15,857 nt of DNA from Jimgerdemannia flammicorona (lineage: Eukaryota; Mucoromycota; Endogonomycetes; Endogonales; Endogonaceae), in assembly GCA_003990745.1 (NCBI GenBank), contig RBNI01003438.1, positions 1 through 15,857 on the forward strand. The letters are read 5' to 3'. Shown here in pieces: positions 1 to 8,801 of this stretch. The notes beneath the pieces are model-generated. The model was not told the DNA's origin. It saw nothing but the letters and a program-made list of their open reading frames with translations, and ran no database searches. A program made the translations under genes and the position numbers. Positions within the stretch are counted from its first letter, which is position 1. Each line of letters starts with the position of its first letter.

Positions 1-600
1 CAGGTAGTGGTAGCTAGTGTAGATGAACTGATGGATGTCAAAGAGGAGGAGTGGGATGAGGCTGTAAGTACAGAGGCTGATACCATAATACTAGATAGAG
101 GAAGGCCAGTAACTCTAGAGAGGAAGAAAGTGAGAAACCTACTATAGATGTACAGAATAATGAACAATCTTGTAGTAGAGGAGTTGGGAGAGGTGGACCT
201 ATGAGTGATGAGTAAAGAGCATTGGGTATAGATCCTATATAGTGATGGAGTAGTGAGGATACTGAAGGCAGAGGTTCTTGCAGTTTTCCTGAAGGAGAAA
301 GAGTATGAGATTGATAAGGAGAGAGAGGCCAAGCTAGTGATTACTACTGGAGAGTGGGCTGCCTTCTGTTGGGCAGAGTATTATGGGTTGCAGCTCTAGT
401 AGGAGGTCTGCCTGAAGTATTATGAGGATTTTGAGGAGAAGGAGGATGGAGAGCTTGTAGAACTACTGGTTGGATTGGAGACTAAGAGGATTGAAGAGGA
501 GGCAGTGGCTGATGAATACAATCTGGACTTGATACAGGAGGAGATGAATATAGAGCAGTAGAGGATGTGCTTGCTATTTAAAAATATTCCCTATGAACAG
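1..600 (+). pseudogene. LINE ORF1-like remnant (5' end outside window)
   Basis: A single frame starting at base 1 reads through about 195 codons with some six to eight stops (first TAG at 145-147; a TAG TAG pair near 400). The product is rich in Glu, Asp and Lys (runs such as KEEEWDEAV and EDFEEKEDGE) with scattered Trp and Tyr, so it looks like a degraded protein rather than random sequence. No zinc knuckle or RNA-binding motif is visible. Its position directly upstream of an endonuclease/RT frame, in a different frame, fits ORF1 of a non-LTR element. It could instead be an N-terminal part of an unrelated insertion. Confidence 0.45.
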
Positions 601-607
601 TATAACC

Positions 608-1411
608 AATATTTTTTCTTTGAATGTGAATGGGTTATGGGGTTCTTTTTGATATTGGAACATTTTTGCTTGGCTGAAGGGATTAGAGGCCGATATCTTT
701 CTTTTGCAGAATATCAGATATGAGGATAATTTGGATAAACTAGAATAGACAAAGGAATGGAGAGGTGAGGTAGTTTGGATAGATAAGGTTGGGATTCTGA
801 TCTAGAGAGGTAGAGGGAAAGTACAAGATATGTGAAGCTGTAGAGACAGGCTGGTTTGGAGAGAGTGGATTTGCACAGGCTAGGAACCAGTTATAGTGGG
901 ATCCTGCTACTGCCCTGCTGTGAGGGGTGAGTATATAGATTGGGTGAAGGGTCTCTAGGAGGGAGGAGCCCTTATAGAGACTGGAGTAGATATGCTTGAT
1001 GGGGACTTTAATATGGTCAGGGATGTACTGATGGATAGAACTGACAGAAAGTGAGGGGCTGAGGATAGAAGTGGAGGTCTAGTAGCTTGGAAGAAAGTAG
1101 AGAGACTGAGTGCTTTGATAGATATTAGCAGGGAGTTCTAGAGTGACAGAAGGGTATACATGCACTGGACAAGTGGCCTGGGGACAAGAATTGACTGGAT
1201 TTTGACAGCAGATTGCTGGGGCTTGAATGTTTGGAGGTCACTGGAGGCTGAATGGTGTCTGTGGTCTGATCATTGGAGATTGCTGGGACAGGGTCATTTT
1301 GGGGGGAGTGGAGATGGACCTGGACATTGGTGCCTCAACTTCTCTTTGTTAGACAATAAGATATTGTGGGATAGGTGGGCTGAGGACATTCAGCAGAGAG
1401 TAGAGGAGTGA
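608..1411 (+). pseudogene. LINE ORF2, APE-type endonuclease domain (broken)
   Basis: This frame encodes the apurinic/apyrimidinic-like endonuclease that nicks target DNA for target-primed reverse transcription. Visible motifs in order are SLNVNGL near 617-637, ADIFLLQ near 689-709 (the following residue, normally the catalytic Glu, is Asn), IVGSCYCPA near 893-919, LDGDFN with Asp and Asn at 1004-1012, GTRIDWIL near 1179-1202, and SDH at 1265-1273. Roughly eight in-frame TAG or TGA codons interrupt it. The last part, 1160-1411, is open and includes the SDH motif. It continues in the same frame into the linker. Confidence 0.75.
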
Positions 1412-2165
1412 ATACAAGAGAGTGCCCTAATTGGAGTTTGGTAGATGAGGTTGAAAGAGACTACTAGGGTCTATTAGAGGGAGACCAGCAAGATAGCAGG
1501 TAGACAGAGGAGGAAGAGGATAGTGTGGGCTTCTATTAGACTGGTGAGGCTTCTGGAGGATTGGACACATCTGTTGGCCCTGGAGGGGGTAAAGGATTGG
1601 AGATTATTAAGGGTGAAAAAAGAGGTTATTGAGTTGTAACAGGTGCTGCTGAAGGAAGAGGAAGTATAGATGCAGAGTTTGGTAGTATAATTACATTGGC
1701 AGAAGCTAGAGAAAGGGGAGAGGCCCTCTAAGTTTCTCATGAGGGTTCTTTGAGTGAGGAGAGTTCAGCAGAGGTGGGAGGGAGTTCTTGATTCTAAGAA
1801 ACTATTGGTGCATGATATATAAGATATTCTCAGATCATTAAAGAAGAGATGGAGCAGTTTGTGAAGTGAGGAGGAGGGTAGGGCTGATGCTGCTGATATT
1901 GATCATATTTTGGAGGATTGGCACCCACCATAGGTGAAAGGGCTGGGTGGCCTGGTATTGCTAGTGCAGGAGGAGGAGATTTGCCAGATTCTTGCTGTAA
2001 TTATGCTGGGTATAGTACCAGAGGAGGATAGCCTGCTCTGGGATTTTTGAAAGAAGATGATAAGTATCCCTGACATACTAGGAGAGCTGATGGTACTTTG
2101 TAACTTAGTACTACAGTCTGAGGTGAGCAGGATCTGAGACTGGTGGCACTGCTTTATAAGTCAGT
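1412..2165 (+). pseudogene. LINE ORF2 linker and start of reverse transcriptase (truncated)
   Basis: The endonuclease frame continues with about a dozen stops. Recognisable pieces include GERPSKFLMRVL near 1717, QQRWEGVLDSK near 1765 and the segment ADAADIDHILEDWHPP near 1885-1932. Next come a stretch of the type EEEICQILAVIMLG and then PEEDSLLWDF, which I align to the usual K-x-PG-x-DG start of LINE reverse transcriptases. Coding resemblance ends at about 2160, before any YxDD box, so most of the RT and the 3' tail are missing. LINE copies are usually truncated at the 5' end, so loss of the 3' end suggests a later deletion or a nested insertion. Confidence 0.6.
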
Positions 2166-2269
2166 AAGAGATATATAATAATAATAATTATATATAAATA
2201 ATAATTATAATATTTATAAAAAAAAATTACTAATATTATTATTTATATATTATATAAAGTAATATATAT
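2166..2269. other. AT-rich junction between LINE and DUF7869-like remnant
   Basis: This is almost pure A and T, with short ATA and AAT repeats, and I see no coding pattern. It marks an abrupt shift from the G+A-rich LINE strand to AT-saturated DNA, so it is a boundary between two blocks with different mutational history. Confidence 0.5.
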
Positions 2270-2646
2270 TTTAAGATATCTATTAAAGTACAAGTATTTG
2301 TTATTTATAATGATACTATTCCTTAGTAAGTAATTTTCTTATATAAAGAACAATATTATATTAAAAAAGAAGTTAATATAGTAATTTCACAAGTTAGTAA
2401 TAAATATTAATTTTATTTTATAAATTTTAATAGAATCATTTAAAAATAAAATGTGACTTTTAACTAACTTTATTTATTTTAAATTTATTAGCTTTATTTC
2501 TACTTTACTTATTATGGATATAGTGCTAAAAAAATTATTTTACATACCAATAACTATGCTAGTCAAAATAAGAACAATGTCTTAATCTAGTACTTATGTT
2601 GGAGAATTATTATGAAGCTATATACAAAGATTATATTGAGATTTAT
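2270..2646 (+). pseudogene. DUF7869-like protein, left half, cut by retrotransposon
   Basis: Plus-strand codons from about 2278 give a stretch beginning VQVFVIYNDTIP, then two stops, then VIFLYKEQ. Later, in the frame containing 2561-2572, the stretch LHTNNYASQNKNN is followed by a TAG at 2588-2590 and YLCWRIIMKLYTKIILRF up to the insertion point. This matches my memory of the DUF7869 core, a family of unknown role with a conserved HxDNCxGQNKNN block followed by a WR and GHTKF block. The apparent changes D to N, C to Y and G to S are all C-to-T or G-to-A outcomes. Between the two readable parts (about 2400-2510) the frame is lost. The assignment rests on recalled motifs and needs a profile search. 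Confidence 0.6.
2642..2646. repeat. Target-site duplication, left copy (TTTAT)
   Basis: TTTAT lies immediately before the LTR start TGTAAG at 2647 and is matched exactly by 13318-13322 after the other LTR. Five-base duplications are typical of Ty3/Gypsy integrases. The duplication fixes the element ends. Confidence 0.9.
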
Positions 2647-2684
2647 TGTAAGAGGGTTGCTTTTTTAGGGTAACCATTACGTAG

Positions 2685-2737
2685 TTCTGGAAGGGTTTTC
2701 TGGAAGAGTTTTCTGGAAGTTCTGAATATTCTGGAAG
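2685..2737. repeat. Heat-shock-element-like repeat cluster in 3' LTR (TTCTGGAAG x4)
   Basis: TTCTGGAAG occurs at 2685-2693, 2698-2706, 2711-2719 and 2729-2737, with a further partial unit TTCTGAAT between the last two. Each unit fits the TTCnnGAA core bound by heat shock factor. The cluster lies close to the 3' end of the LTR in coding orientation, in the inferred U5. Whether it is used is unknown, and it may be a simple tandem duplication. Confidence 0.5.
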
Positions 2738-2806
2738 ACTGTTTTCTTATGGTCAAGATCAATTTCGTATGGAGTACGTCCTCTACACTTATTGATTTCA
2801 AGATTG

Positions 2807-2840
2807 GGTTGATGTCTCAACCAAAGTCCTTTTTTGGACT
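2807..2840. other. Two adjacent hairpins in R/U5 of the LTR
   Basis: GGTTGA (2807-2812) and TCAACC (2817-2822) form a 6-bp stem with a 4-base loop. Three bases later AGTCC (2825-2829) and GGACT (2836-2840) form a 5-bp stem around six T residues. Both stems are also intact in the other LTR near 11398-11431. They could be part of the leader RNA structure. That role is inference. Confidence 0.35.
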
Positions 2841-3326
2841 AGTTCTGGATGTTCAGGATTTTCTGTATTTCAGGAATTTTATGAAACTAAGACCAGCTTA
2901 GTTGAATTGGCGTATCGCTGCAGACAATACCCAATTAGGAAATTTCGTGATGGTGTTAGGAGTAGGACCTAATGGGGAGCGAATTTACTTAAGAGTGGTT
3001 TGTGGGTTATTAAATAGGTTTATTCGCTATTCATAATATTACTATACTAGGAGTAGTTGTGTGAAGGGATATTGTGGGGAAGTACTCAGGAGTTGTGTTC
3101 GGATTGTTCAGGTCTGAGATTCTGAGGTCTGGGGGAGGGGGTATTTATATTAGTGAGGGGCTATCTGGACTATGCTAGATATGGATGTAGTACTAAGTGC
3201 TTTGCTGAGTCAGAATGCAGTCATATAGTACAAGGGTGATCTGATATATCAAGAGATCATCTGACTGCTGAGTCAGTTCACAGTCATGTTGTACAAGGCT
3301 AATCTAACTACACTATGACTGTTAGG

Positions 3327-3336
3327 CTATTTATAG
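3327..3336 (-). promoter_or_regulatory. TATA box of the 3' LTR
   Basis: The coding strand reads CTATAAATAG, a near-consensus TATA box. It lies 2 bases beyond the stop codon (3339-3341) of the LTR reading frame. The same box occurs in the other LTR at 11918-11927. Confidence 0.65.
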
Positions 3337-3338
3337 GT

Positions 3339-4513
3339 TTAGACGCTGTCTGGATAGTCTTCGATGACATCACCATCGATTGCTTCATCTCTGATGAAGT
3401 AGTCATCTAGAAAAAGTGATTCGCGGATTACTTCTCCTTATTCGCTGAGGTAATAATATATTGGAACTTCATCTCCGTCCCATAGGATAGCATCGTCTGT
3501 CTCATATGCTGGATAAGGTGTTGGTGGGCGAAGGAGGGGTGTATTGTCTTCACTTTCATCGGATTTGCTGTCTGCATACCTTCTATAGGTTACAGCACTA
3601 TGAGTCATGGGGTTGTAGTAAGCTGGCGGTTGTGGTTCATGTTGCTCGTACTCAGGGGTGGAGTTGTTGGTTCAATCTCGAGGGTTGTCTGGAGGTACAG
3701 GTTGTATTCTCCAGTCTCTTCATTGTAGTTGAAGTAATCGGGGGTGAATGCTGGTTGGTATTCATGCCAGTGGTCATTGTCTCAATAAGTCTTATATGTG
3801 GTTATAAACTGTTGTAAGTTTATCGGCAAGGTTGGTGGTGTGATCAGGGTTGGTAGAGATCCTTGGCTTGAGGTCATGTTGGCATCGGAAGGATCATTGT
3901 CTTCTGCTTCATCTTTGTCAAAGTTGATTATATCATAGATGTCCTTCATAGCATATCCAACTTGGGGCATTTGCAGAATGTGATCGTCGGGGTGCAGGAA
4001 GGTTCTGTCAGTAGTCTGAACATATTCGAGATACTTGTGGTTGAGTTCTTATATCATGTTGTTGATTTGGCCATAGGATAGGATAGCAACCATTTCACTG
4101 GTAGTAACTCGGAGGTGGGGAATAAAGGTGCTGTACTCATAGAAGAGTTCTCGGTGTTTGCGGGCGATGAGCTTCTGGTGTTGAGACATCTGGGTAATGT
4201 CTGTATCATGGTGGTGTTCAACCATGTCTTCCAGGAGGTGGCCAATCTGGTAGTAGCTTGAGATTTATCCAATTTGGTGGGCCTCGTTAAGCATGTTCAG
4301 GGCATTCCATCGGACTTCTACAAAGTAGAGAGGTGTGAGGCTATAGATATTCATGAGGGGCAGAGGGGGTGTGGCTCGGTTAACAATGGAATTCCAAATA
4401 TCAGCATGGATGTGGTTGTAGATCTCGGTGGTCATGTTTGTGTGTTTGGAAGTTGTGGTTGTTATTTGTTTTGGTTCTGCTTTAATGTGTCTCAGTGCTC
4501 GGTATATATGCAT
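3339..4513 (-). pseudogene. U3-encoded protein of unknown function (3' LTR copy, broken)
   Basis: The frame begins at an ATG at 4511-4513 (MHIYRALRHIK) and would give about 391 residues. It is interrupted by TAA at 4265-4267, a TAA near 4052, TGA at 3782-3784, a 1-base deletion near 3653 and TAA at 3438-3440. At each stop the other LTR has a sense codon (Gln, Gln, Trp and Gln), so these lesions arose after integration. I see no signal peptide or membrane segment. The middle is acidic (DKDEAEDNDPSD) and the C-terminal third is rich in Pro, Tyr and acidic residues, including a PPAY motif. In the element RNA this would be the third gene, after pol. I do not recognise the family. Confidence 0.75.
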
Positions 4514-4721
4514 CTGTTCTTGATTGATAAGATTCTATTTGTATGATCCTTGTGTTCTGTGACTTCGTATTGACTCAGCTTTGTGCACTGTGACTTCTGT
4601 TTGACTCAGCTTCGTGATCTTGCAGGTGATTTCCAGATTTGTTCGGAGATCGCGTGTGATTTCAGTGGCTTGTTCAGAGGGTGACGTGTGATTTCTGTGG
4701 CTTGGAGGTTGTATGCTTATA

Positions 4722-4737
4722 ACTCTCCCCTTCTTAG
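4722..4737 (-). promoter_or_regulatory. Polypurine tract for plus-strand DNA priming
   Basis: On the coding strand AAGAAGGGGAGAG lies directly before the 3' LTR start (TATAAGC). The position and purine run fit the primer for second-strand synthesis. The corresponding position outside the 5' LTR lacks it, as expected. Confidence 0.85.
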
Positions 4738-5144
4738 CTTTCGATATCCTCATCGGGGCCTTCTAATTTTGTTCTAGTGTTGTTACACCATTTGGGAGGT
4801 CAAAAGTCCGGTAATGTCTATTTTTTTCAGAAAGTGGCATGCTCGTAGTATAGTTGCCTAACACGTTGGATTCACATGTTAAAGGGTCATGTGTTCAATG
4901 CCATGTGCTGGAAGTGATTCTGACATCATTCACTGCTGGAGAATTTTCTCTAAGGAATCTTCTTAAATGTCTATGCTTTGTTTCCCACCAGTGATACAGG
5001 GAGAATAGGCTGGCTTTCAGTTTTGCTATTTTTCCAGAGGATTGGTATTCTTTTGCTGAGTTCTTGATTAGGTTTATGATAATTATAATATTCAGAAGGG
5101 TATAATATATAGTATGAACTGATAGGTACAGGAGTGTTCAGATT
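4738..5144. other. Non-coding 3' segment of the element between pol and polypurine tract
   Basis: There is no coding signal on the minus strand between the pol stop (5145-5147) and the polypurine tract. The segment holds a plus-strand tRNA-like sequence (4841-4909), described separately. The rest, including 4910-5144, shows nothing that I recognise. Confidence 0.6.
4841..4909 (+). ncRNA. tRNA-like relic with A and B boxes (possible tRNA-derived SINE head)
   Basis: TAGTATAGTTGCC at 4846-4858 fits an RNA polymerase III A box and TGTTCAATGCC at 4892-4902 fits a B box. Their spacing of about 33 bases is normal for tRNA. Between them, GTTGGATTCACATGTTAAAG resembles an anticodon arm, and the loop TTCACAT would carry the anticodon CAC (Val). 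The T-stem and acceptor stem do not pair well, so this is not a functional tRNA. It could be a degenerate tRNA, the head of a short interspersed element, or chance. It runs opposite to the retrotransposon genes. Confidence 0.4.
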
Positions 5145-5450
5145 TTAGTTGTTCAAGAAATCATATTCCTGAACTAAATCAGTAGCATTCTGGAGATTGG
5201 TCTTGGGTTCCCATGTTGCATTATGGATCAGATAACCTTTCCATTTAATGAGATACTCAGGGTGGTTCTTGTGGCCATGTTTGTTGAGGATCTGTTCAAC
5301 TTCGTATTCTTCCTGGTCATTAATAATGACAGGTGCAGGTGGTTTTGTGGTATGATTCGGGAATAGTTCATCATCATTGTCATTATATTGCTTAAGACGT
5401 TGGACATTGAAGACTGGGTGAATCTTAATGGTGTCTGGTAGCACCAATTT
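5145..5450 (-). pseudogene. Integrase C-terminal end and chromodomain
   Basis: The C-terminus of pol contains the sequence VLPDTIKIHPVFNVQRLKQY, the usual integrase tail of Ty3/Gypsy elements, followed by a chromodomain: EEYEVEQILNKHGHKN, then YLIKWKGY, then ATWEP. The aromatic-cage positions (Tyr of EYEVE, Trp of KWKGY and Trp of TWEP) are kept. Chromodomains bind methylated histone H3 tails and direct chromoviruses to heterochromatin. That role is known for the family and not shown here. This part is uninterrupted and ends at a TAA. Confidence 0.92.
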
Positions 5451-6440
5451 GTAGGAGGTCAGAGAGACTTGTGAAATGACTTCAAATGGTCCAATAAACT
5501 TGCTGTTTAGTTTTATAGATAGTCTGTGCTTGAGGTTGTCAACTTGGTATCCTCGGATGTCTAATAGAACTTTTTCTCCAATATCGAAGGTTTCTTCTCA
5601 GCGATGTTGGTTAACATACTGTAACTGTTGTTCTTGAGCTTGCGATAAATTCTCAATTGCGATCTGGCTTAGATTACGCATTCGGAGTAAGAATTCTTCA
5701 ACAGCTTCGACTGTGGAGGGTTCTTCAGTGGTTCGGATGAGTGTCAGAGGAGTGTTTGGGTTTTGTCCAGTGTTGGCAAAGAATGGGGTCATTCTAAGAG
5801 AGGCTTGCTTGCTGTTGTTATAGGCAAACTCGACTGCAGTGAGGTGTTCATGCCAATCATCTTAACTGTAGGAAACATAGTTTCTTAGCATTTGTTCCAG
5901 AGTTCGATTCATTCTTTCAGTTTGGCCATCAGTTTCAGGATGAAAGGCTGTGGATAGTGCAAGTTTTGTTCCAAGGTGTGCATGGAGGGCTTTTCAAAAA
6001 TGGCTGGTGAATTTCAGATCTTAGTCACTAACAATGATCTTAGGAAGACCATGATAGCGGAAGATATTGTCAAACAAGAGTGTAGCTATGTCTGGTGCTG
6101 TTGCAGTAGTAGTGGTTGGCACAAAGTGAGCTTGTTTGCTCAGATAGTCCACAAAGACAACAATTGCATCTTTTCCATTCTTGGTTCGGGGTAGTTGTAT
6201 AATGAAGTCCATAGAGACTTGTTCCCAATTAGCAGATGGTACTGGGATAGGGTGGAGTAAACCAGGTTTTGCTAGTGTTGAGGACTTGTTCCATTGGCAG
6301 GCATCACAGGAAGTAATGTAGGTTTTGAGCTGATCTGCCATGCAGGGCCAATAGAAGTTTCGGGAGATAACTTCATAGCATTTATCAAATCCTAAGTGTC
6401 CAGCTGTAGGGACATCATGACATTCGAATAGGATAGTCCT
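5451..6440 (-). pseudogene. Integrase (zinc finger and catalytic core), broken
   Basis: The zinc-binding region shows the HHCC pattern (ECHDVPTAGH, then CDAC, near 6280-6420). The catalytic triad is present: Asp in SMDFIIQLP near 6213, Asp in IIVSD at 6024-6026, and Glu in GQTERMN at 5916-5918. A GPFEVI segment follows near 5490, as in Ty3/Gypsy integrase C-terminal domains. Stops at 6441 (upstream edge), 6021, 5994, 5862 and 5598 interrupt it. Those at 6021 and 5862 are TAA, probably from CAA Gln in the second, and 5994 is TGA where Trp is usual. The enzyme would insert the DNA copy and make the 5-bp staggered cut seen at the flanks. Confidence 0.92.
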
Positions 6441-6443
6441 TCA

Positions 6444-7094
6444 GATGTCTCGGTTGTTTGGAACATACAATCTGTCCTTATAGTAGATAGCATTGTCCTT
6501 GAGTTGGTATTGATTGTACCAGGTATGCTTGTCAGCATCATCACTGTTCAGGATTTCTCGAAGTACTTGGGCTTCCTTATCATCAGCACATGCTGTGATG
6601 GTTTGTTCCATGATGGAGTTTGTAACCTGGGTGAGAGTTTGGATAACTTCTTCAATAGGTGGTCTGGAGATTGCATTGGTAACAATGTTTTCCTTGCCAG
6701 GGCGGTACTGGATTTCGTAGTCAAAGTTGGTGAGGACTTTCATCCATCCGGCTTGCTTTCGAGAAAGGGTAGTCTGGGTTTTGATGTTGACTAATGACTT
6801 GTGGTCAGTCAATACAGTGAAGTGTGCTCCTTCTAGGTATGGTCGCCATTTGATCAGAGTGTCTATGATGGCTAACATTTCCTTCTCATGAGTTGCATAG
6901 TTGATTTCGGCATCATTGAACTTGCGGGAGTGATAGGCCACAGGGTGTCCTTCTTGCATGAGTACCGCTCCAAGAGCTAGGTCAGAGGCATCAGTAGTAA
7001 CTTCATATGGTAGGGCAGGATTTGCCGCTTGAAGTACTGGAGTAGTTATCAGGGCATCTTTCAATACTTGAAAGGCTATGTCTTGTTTGGGTCC
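6444..7094 (-). pseudogene. RNase H domain, one catalytic residue changed
   Basis: Three of the four usual acidic catalytic residues are visible: Asp in TTDASDLALGAVL, Glu in THEKEMLAI and Asp in VLTDHKSL. The fourth, in the family motif of type N-x-x-x-D-A-L-S-R, is Asn here (codon AAT at 6675-6677, sequence VTNAISR), which fits a G-to-A change. The domain otherwise reads open for 207 codons and leads into the integrase zinc region. RNase H removes the RNA strand of the RNA-DNA hybrid during reverse transcription. Confidence 0.92.
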
Positions 7095-7097
7095 TCA

Positions 7098-7982
7098 ATT
7101 TGCAAGATTGTTGAAGTCTTTCTCTTGTTTCATGGTCCAGGGCTGTTCTCCTTTCTTGTTATGCTTGGTCATTTGAGTAAGGGCAGTAGTGATTTTGGCA
7201 AAGTTGGCAACAAATCGCCTGTAATAGTTTGCTAATCCCAGAAATGACTGGAGGTCTTTCAGCTTCTTAGGTCTGGGCCAATCCTTGATTGTGGAGATTT
7301 TGCTGGGGTTCACTTTGATTCCATTCAGTGTGACAATGTGTCCAAGGAATTGAATTTCTTTCAGAAGGAATTCGCACTTGCTGAGTTTTGTGAAGAGTCT
7401 GTTTTCTCGGAGTTTCAGTAGTACTAGTTCAAGGTGTTCGAGATGTTCCTCCAGGGTTTTGCTGAAGACTAGAATGTCATCAATATAGACAACAATGAAT
7501 TTGTCCAGGTATGGGTGCAGAATGGTATTCATCAGTGTCTGGAAGGTTGCAGGAGCATTGGTTAAGCCAAAGGGCATAACCAGGAATTCGAAATGTCCAT
7601 AGTGAGTTTGGAAGGCGGTCTTGTAGATGTCTTCTTCTTTCATAGCAATTTGCCAGTAACCATTTCTCAGGTCAAAAGAGCTCATGAATTGTAGATTGGT
7701 AAGTCTATTGAATATTTCATCGATTCTGGGTAGTGGGCAACAGTTCTTGATGGTCTGTTCATTGAGGTTGCGATAATCAATGCATATTCTCAGATCTCCT
7801 CCTTTCTTGACAACAAAGAGGACTGGTGCACTATAAGGTGATACACTGGGTCTGATGAATCCCTGTTCCAGGAGTTCGTCAATTTCTTTCTTGAGTGCAT
7901 CGATTTCTCTCGGAGACATGTGGTAAATTGACTTGAAGACTGGCTTGGCATCTGGAATAGTCTTGATGGCATGGTCCACTGC
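7098..7982 (-). pseudogene. Reverse transcriptase domain, open
   Basis: The RT fingers and palm are open over about 294 codons. Motifs in order are [52 protein letters not shown], and the catalytic [10 protein letters not shown] with the YIDD box at 7476-7487. Then come FLGHIVT and [15 protein letters not shown]. All residues that I expect at the active site are present. It is bounded by TGA codons at 7983-7985 and 7095-7097. The latter sits where Trp is usual in the RT-RNase H connection. Confidence 0.95.
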
Positions 7983-7985
7983 TCA

Positions 7986-8687
7986 TTTGGGAGGTAGGCC
8001 TTTCGGAAGCTTCTTCGGAAATATGTCTCGGAATTTCTGGAGTAGTGGTCTGACACAGCTGTCAATTTTGGAAAAGTCTTCTTCAGAGTTCTCAGGTTCT
8101 TCTTTGGATGGATGGATGGAGATAGCAAAGAGAGGGCATTTCTTGGCCAATTTCTTGAGTTGTAGCTTGTTGATGTGGGTAATCTTTGGTTCAGGGTTAC
8201 TAGAGTTGAGTGGGTCCTTTTCACCTTACAGTTTGAAGTTGTGGCGACCTTTCTTGATGGTCAGAGAGTGGTTTACCCAATCGATCATGGGGTTCTCTTG
8301 TTTTAACCATGGAGTTCCAAGGATGATTTCATTGTCAGAAAGTGGTATAATCTGGAGGGTAACATGTACTCGATAGTCACCGATTCAGAAGGGTAGATTG
8401 CAGACTTCCTTGCTAATGACATGTGAGGTTCCATCAGCTGTAGCAACTGCTTGAGTTTGTTATACTGGAGAGGTGAAGACCTTGAGTCTGTTGGCTGTTT
8501 CTTCATTGATGAAGTTGCCTGAGGCACCACTGTCTATCATGATCTTGACAGGTGCTCTATTGACAAAAGCTTTAAGCATAAGCAGTTTGTCTGATCCAAT
8601 AGTGGTGATTTCAGTTGTAGGAGCTTTCCTTCTATTGGTTCTTCTTTGAGCCAGTTTATTGACACAAGAGAAACAATCATCAATCAT
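7986..8687 (-). pseudogene. Aspartic protease and PR-RT linker, broken
   Basis: The active-site sequence is KIMIDSGASGNFI with the DSG triplet at 8526-8534, typical of retropepsins, which act as dimers to cut the Gag-Pol polyprotein. Later in the same frame the second conserved segment reads IILGTPWLKQ near 8300-8325, the usual flap-to-C-terminal motif of Ty3/Gypsy proteases. Stops at 8460-8462 (TAA), 8385-8387 (TGA) and 8226-8228 (TAA) interrupt the domain and linker. Just upstream, a short stretch CPHGIG...CFSC links to the dUTPase. Confidence 0.88.
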
Positions 8688-8801
8688 TCAGGAAGAGTAC
8701 ATTCCAATACCATGGGGGCATCAGCTACTTGGTACATATCCATCTTCGATTTTCTTGTAGAATTGTTCTTCCTTGTTCATGGTAGGTTGGACCAGGGCCT
8801 T

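Larger units (their letters stand above)
1..2165 (+). mobile_element. Decayed Tad-like LINE (non-LTR retrotransposon), 3' truncated
   Basis: Two consecutive plus-strand frames (one from base 1, one from about base 608) keep coding character despite many TAG and TGA stops. The second carries APE-type endonuclease motifs and then the linker leading to a reverse transcriptase. The RT catalytic motifs are absent, because sequence similarity stops near 2165 where very AT-rich DNA begins. The 5' end lies outside the window. Only one CpG (691-692) is visible in the whole stretch and all Arg codons I read are AGA or AGG, as expected after long CpG deamination. The assignment to the Tad clade is from general resemblance of the linker and endonuclease and is an inference. 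Confidence 0.75.
2647..4721 (-). repeat. 3' LTR (left copy), 2075 bp
   Basis: This is a direct repeat of 11238-13317. Over the first roughly 800 aligned bases I count about 47 differences, all transitions and no gaps. Farther in there are two small length differences, 1 base near 3653 and 4 bases near 4505, which together account for the 5-bp size difference. About half of the LTR is occupied by a minus-strand reading frame ending at 3339. The remaining roughly 690 bp hold a TATA box, hairpins and a repeat cluster. The boundary is set by the target duplication on one side and the polypurine tract on the other. Confidence 0.95.

Noticed and set aside
1474..1740. Minus-strand open stretch rich in Ser over the LINE
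   Set aside because: It is antisense to the LINE linker, and its Ser and Thr richness mirrors the G+A-rich coding strand.
2647..4721. CRISPR-like or tandem array from the repeated TTCTGGAAG units
   Set aside because: The units are 9 bases with short irregular spacers, in a eukaryotic LTR. There is no array structure.
7790..8530. Other long open stretches over pol (7790-8224, 7933-8376, 8303-8530, 6504-6794)
   Set aside because: They overlap protease and RT coding in other frames and show no motifs.
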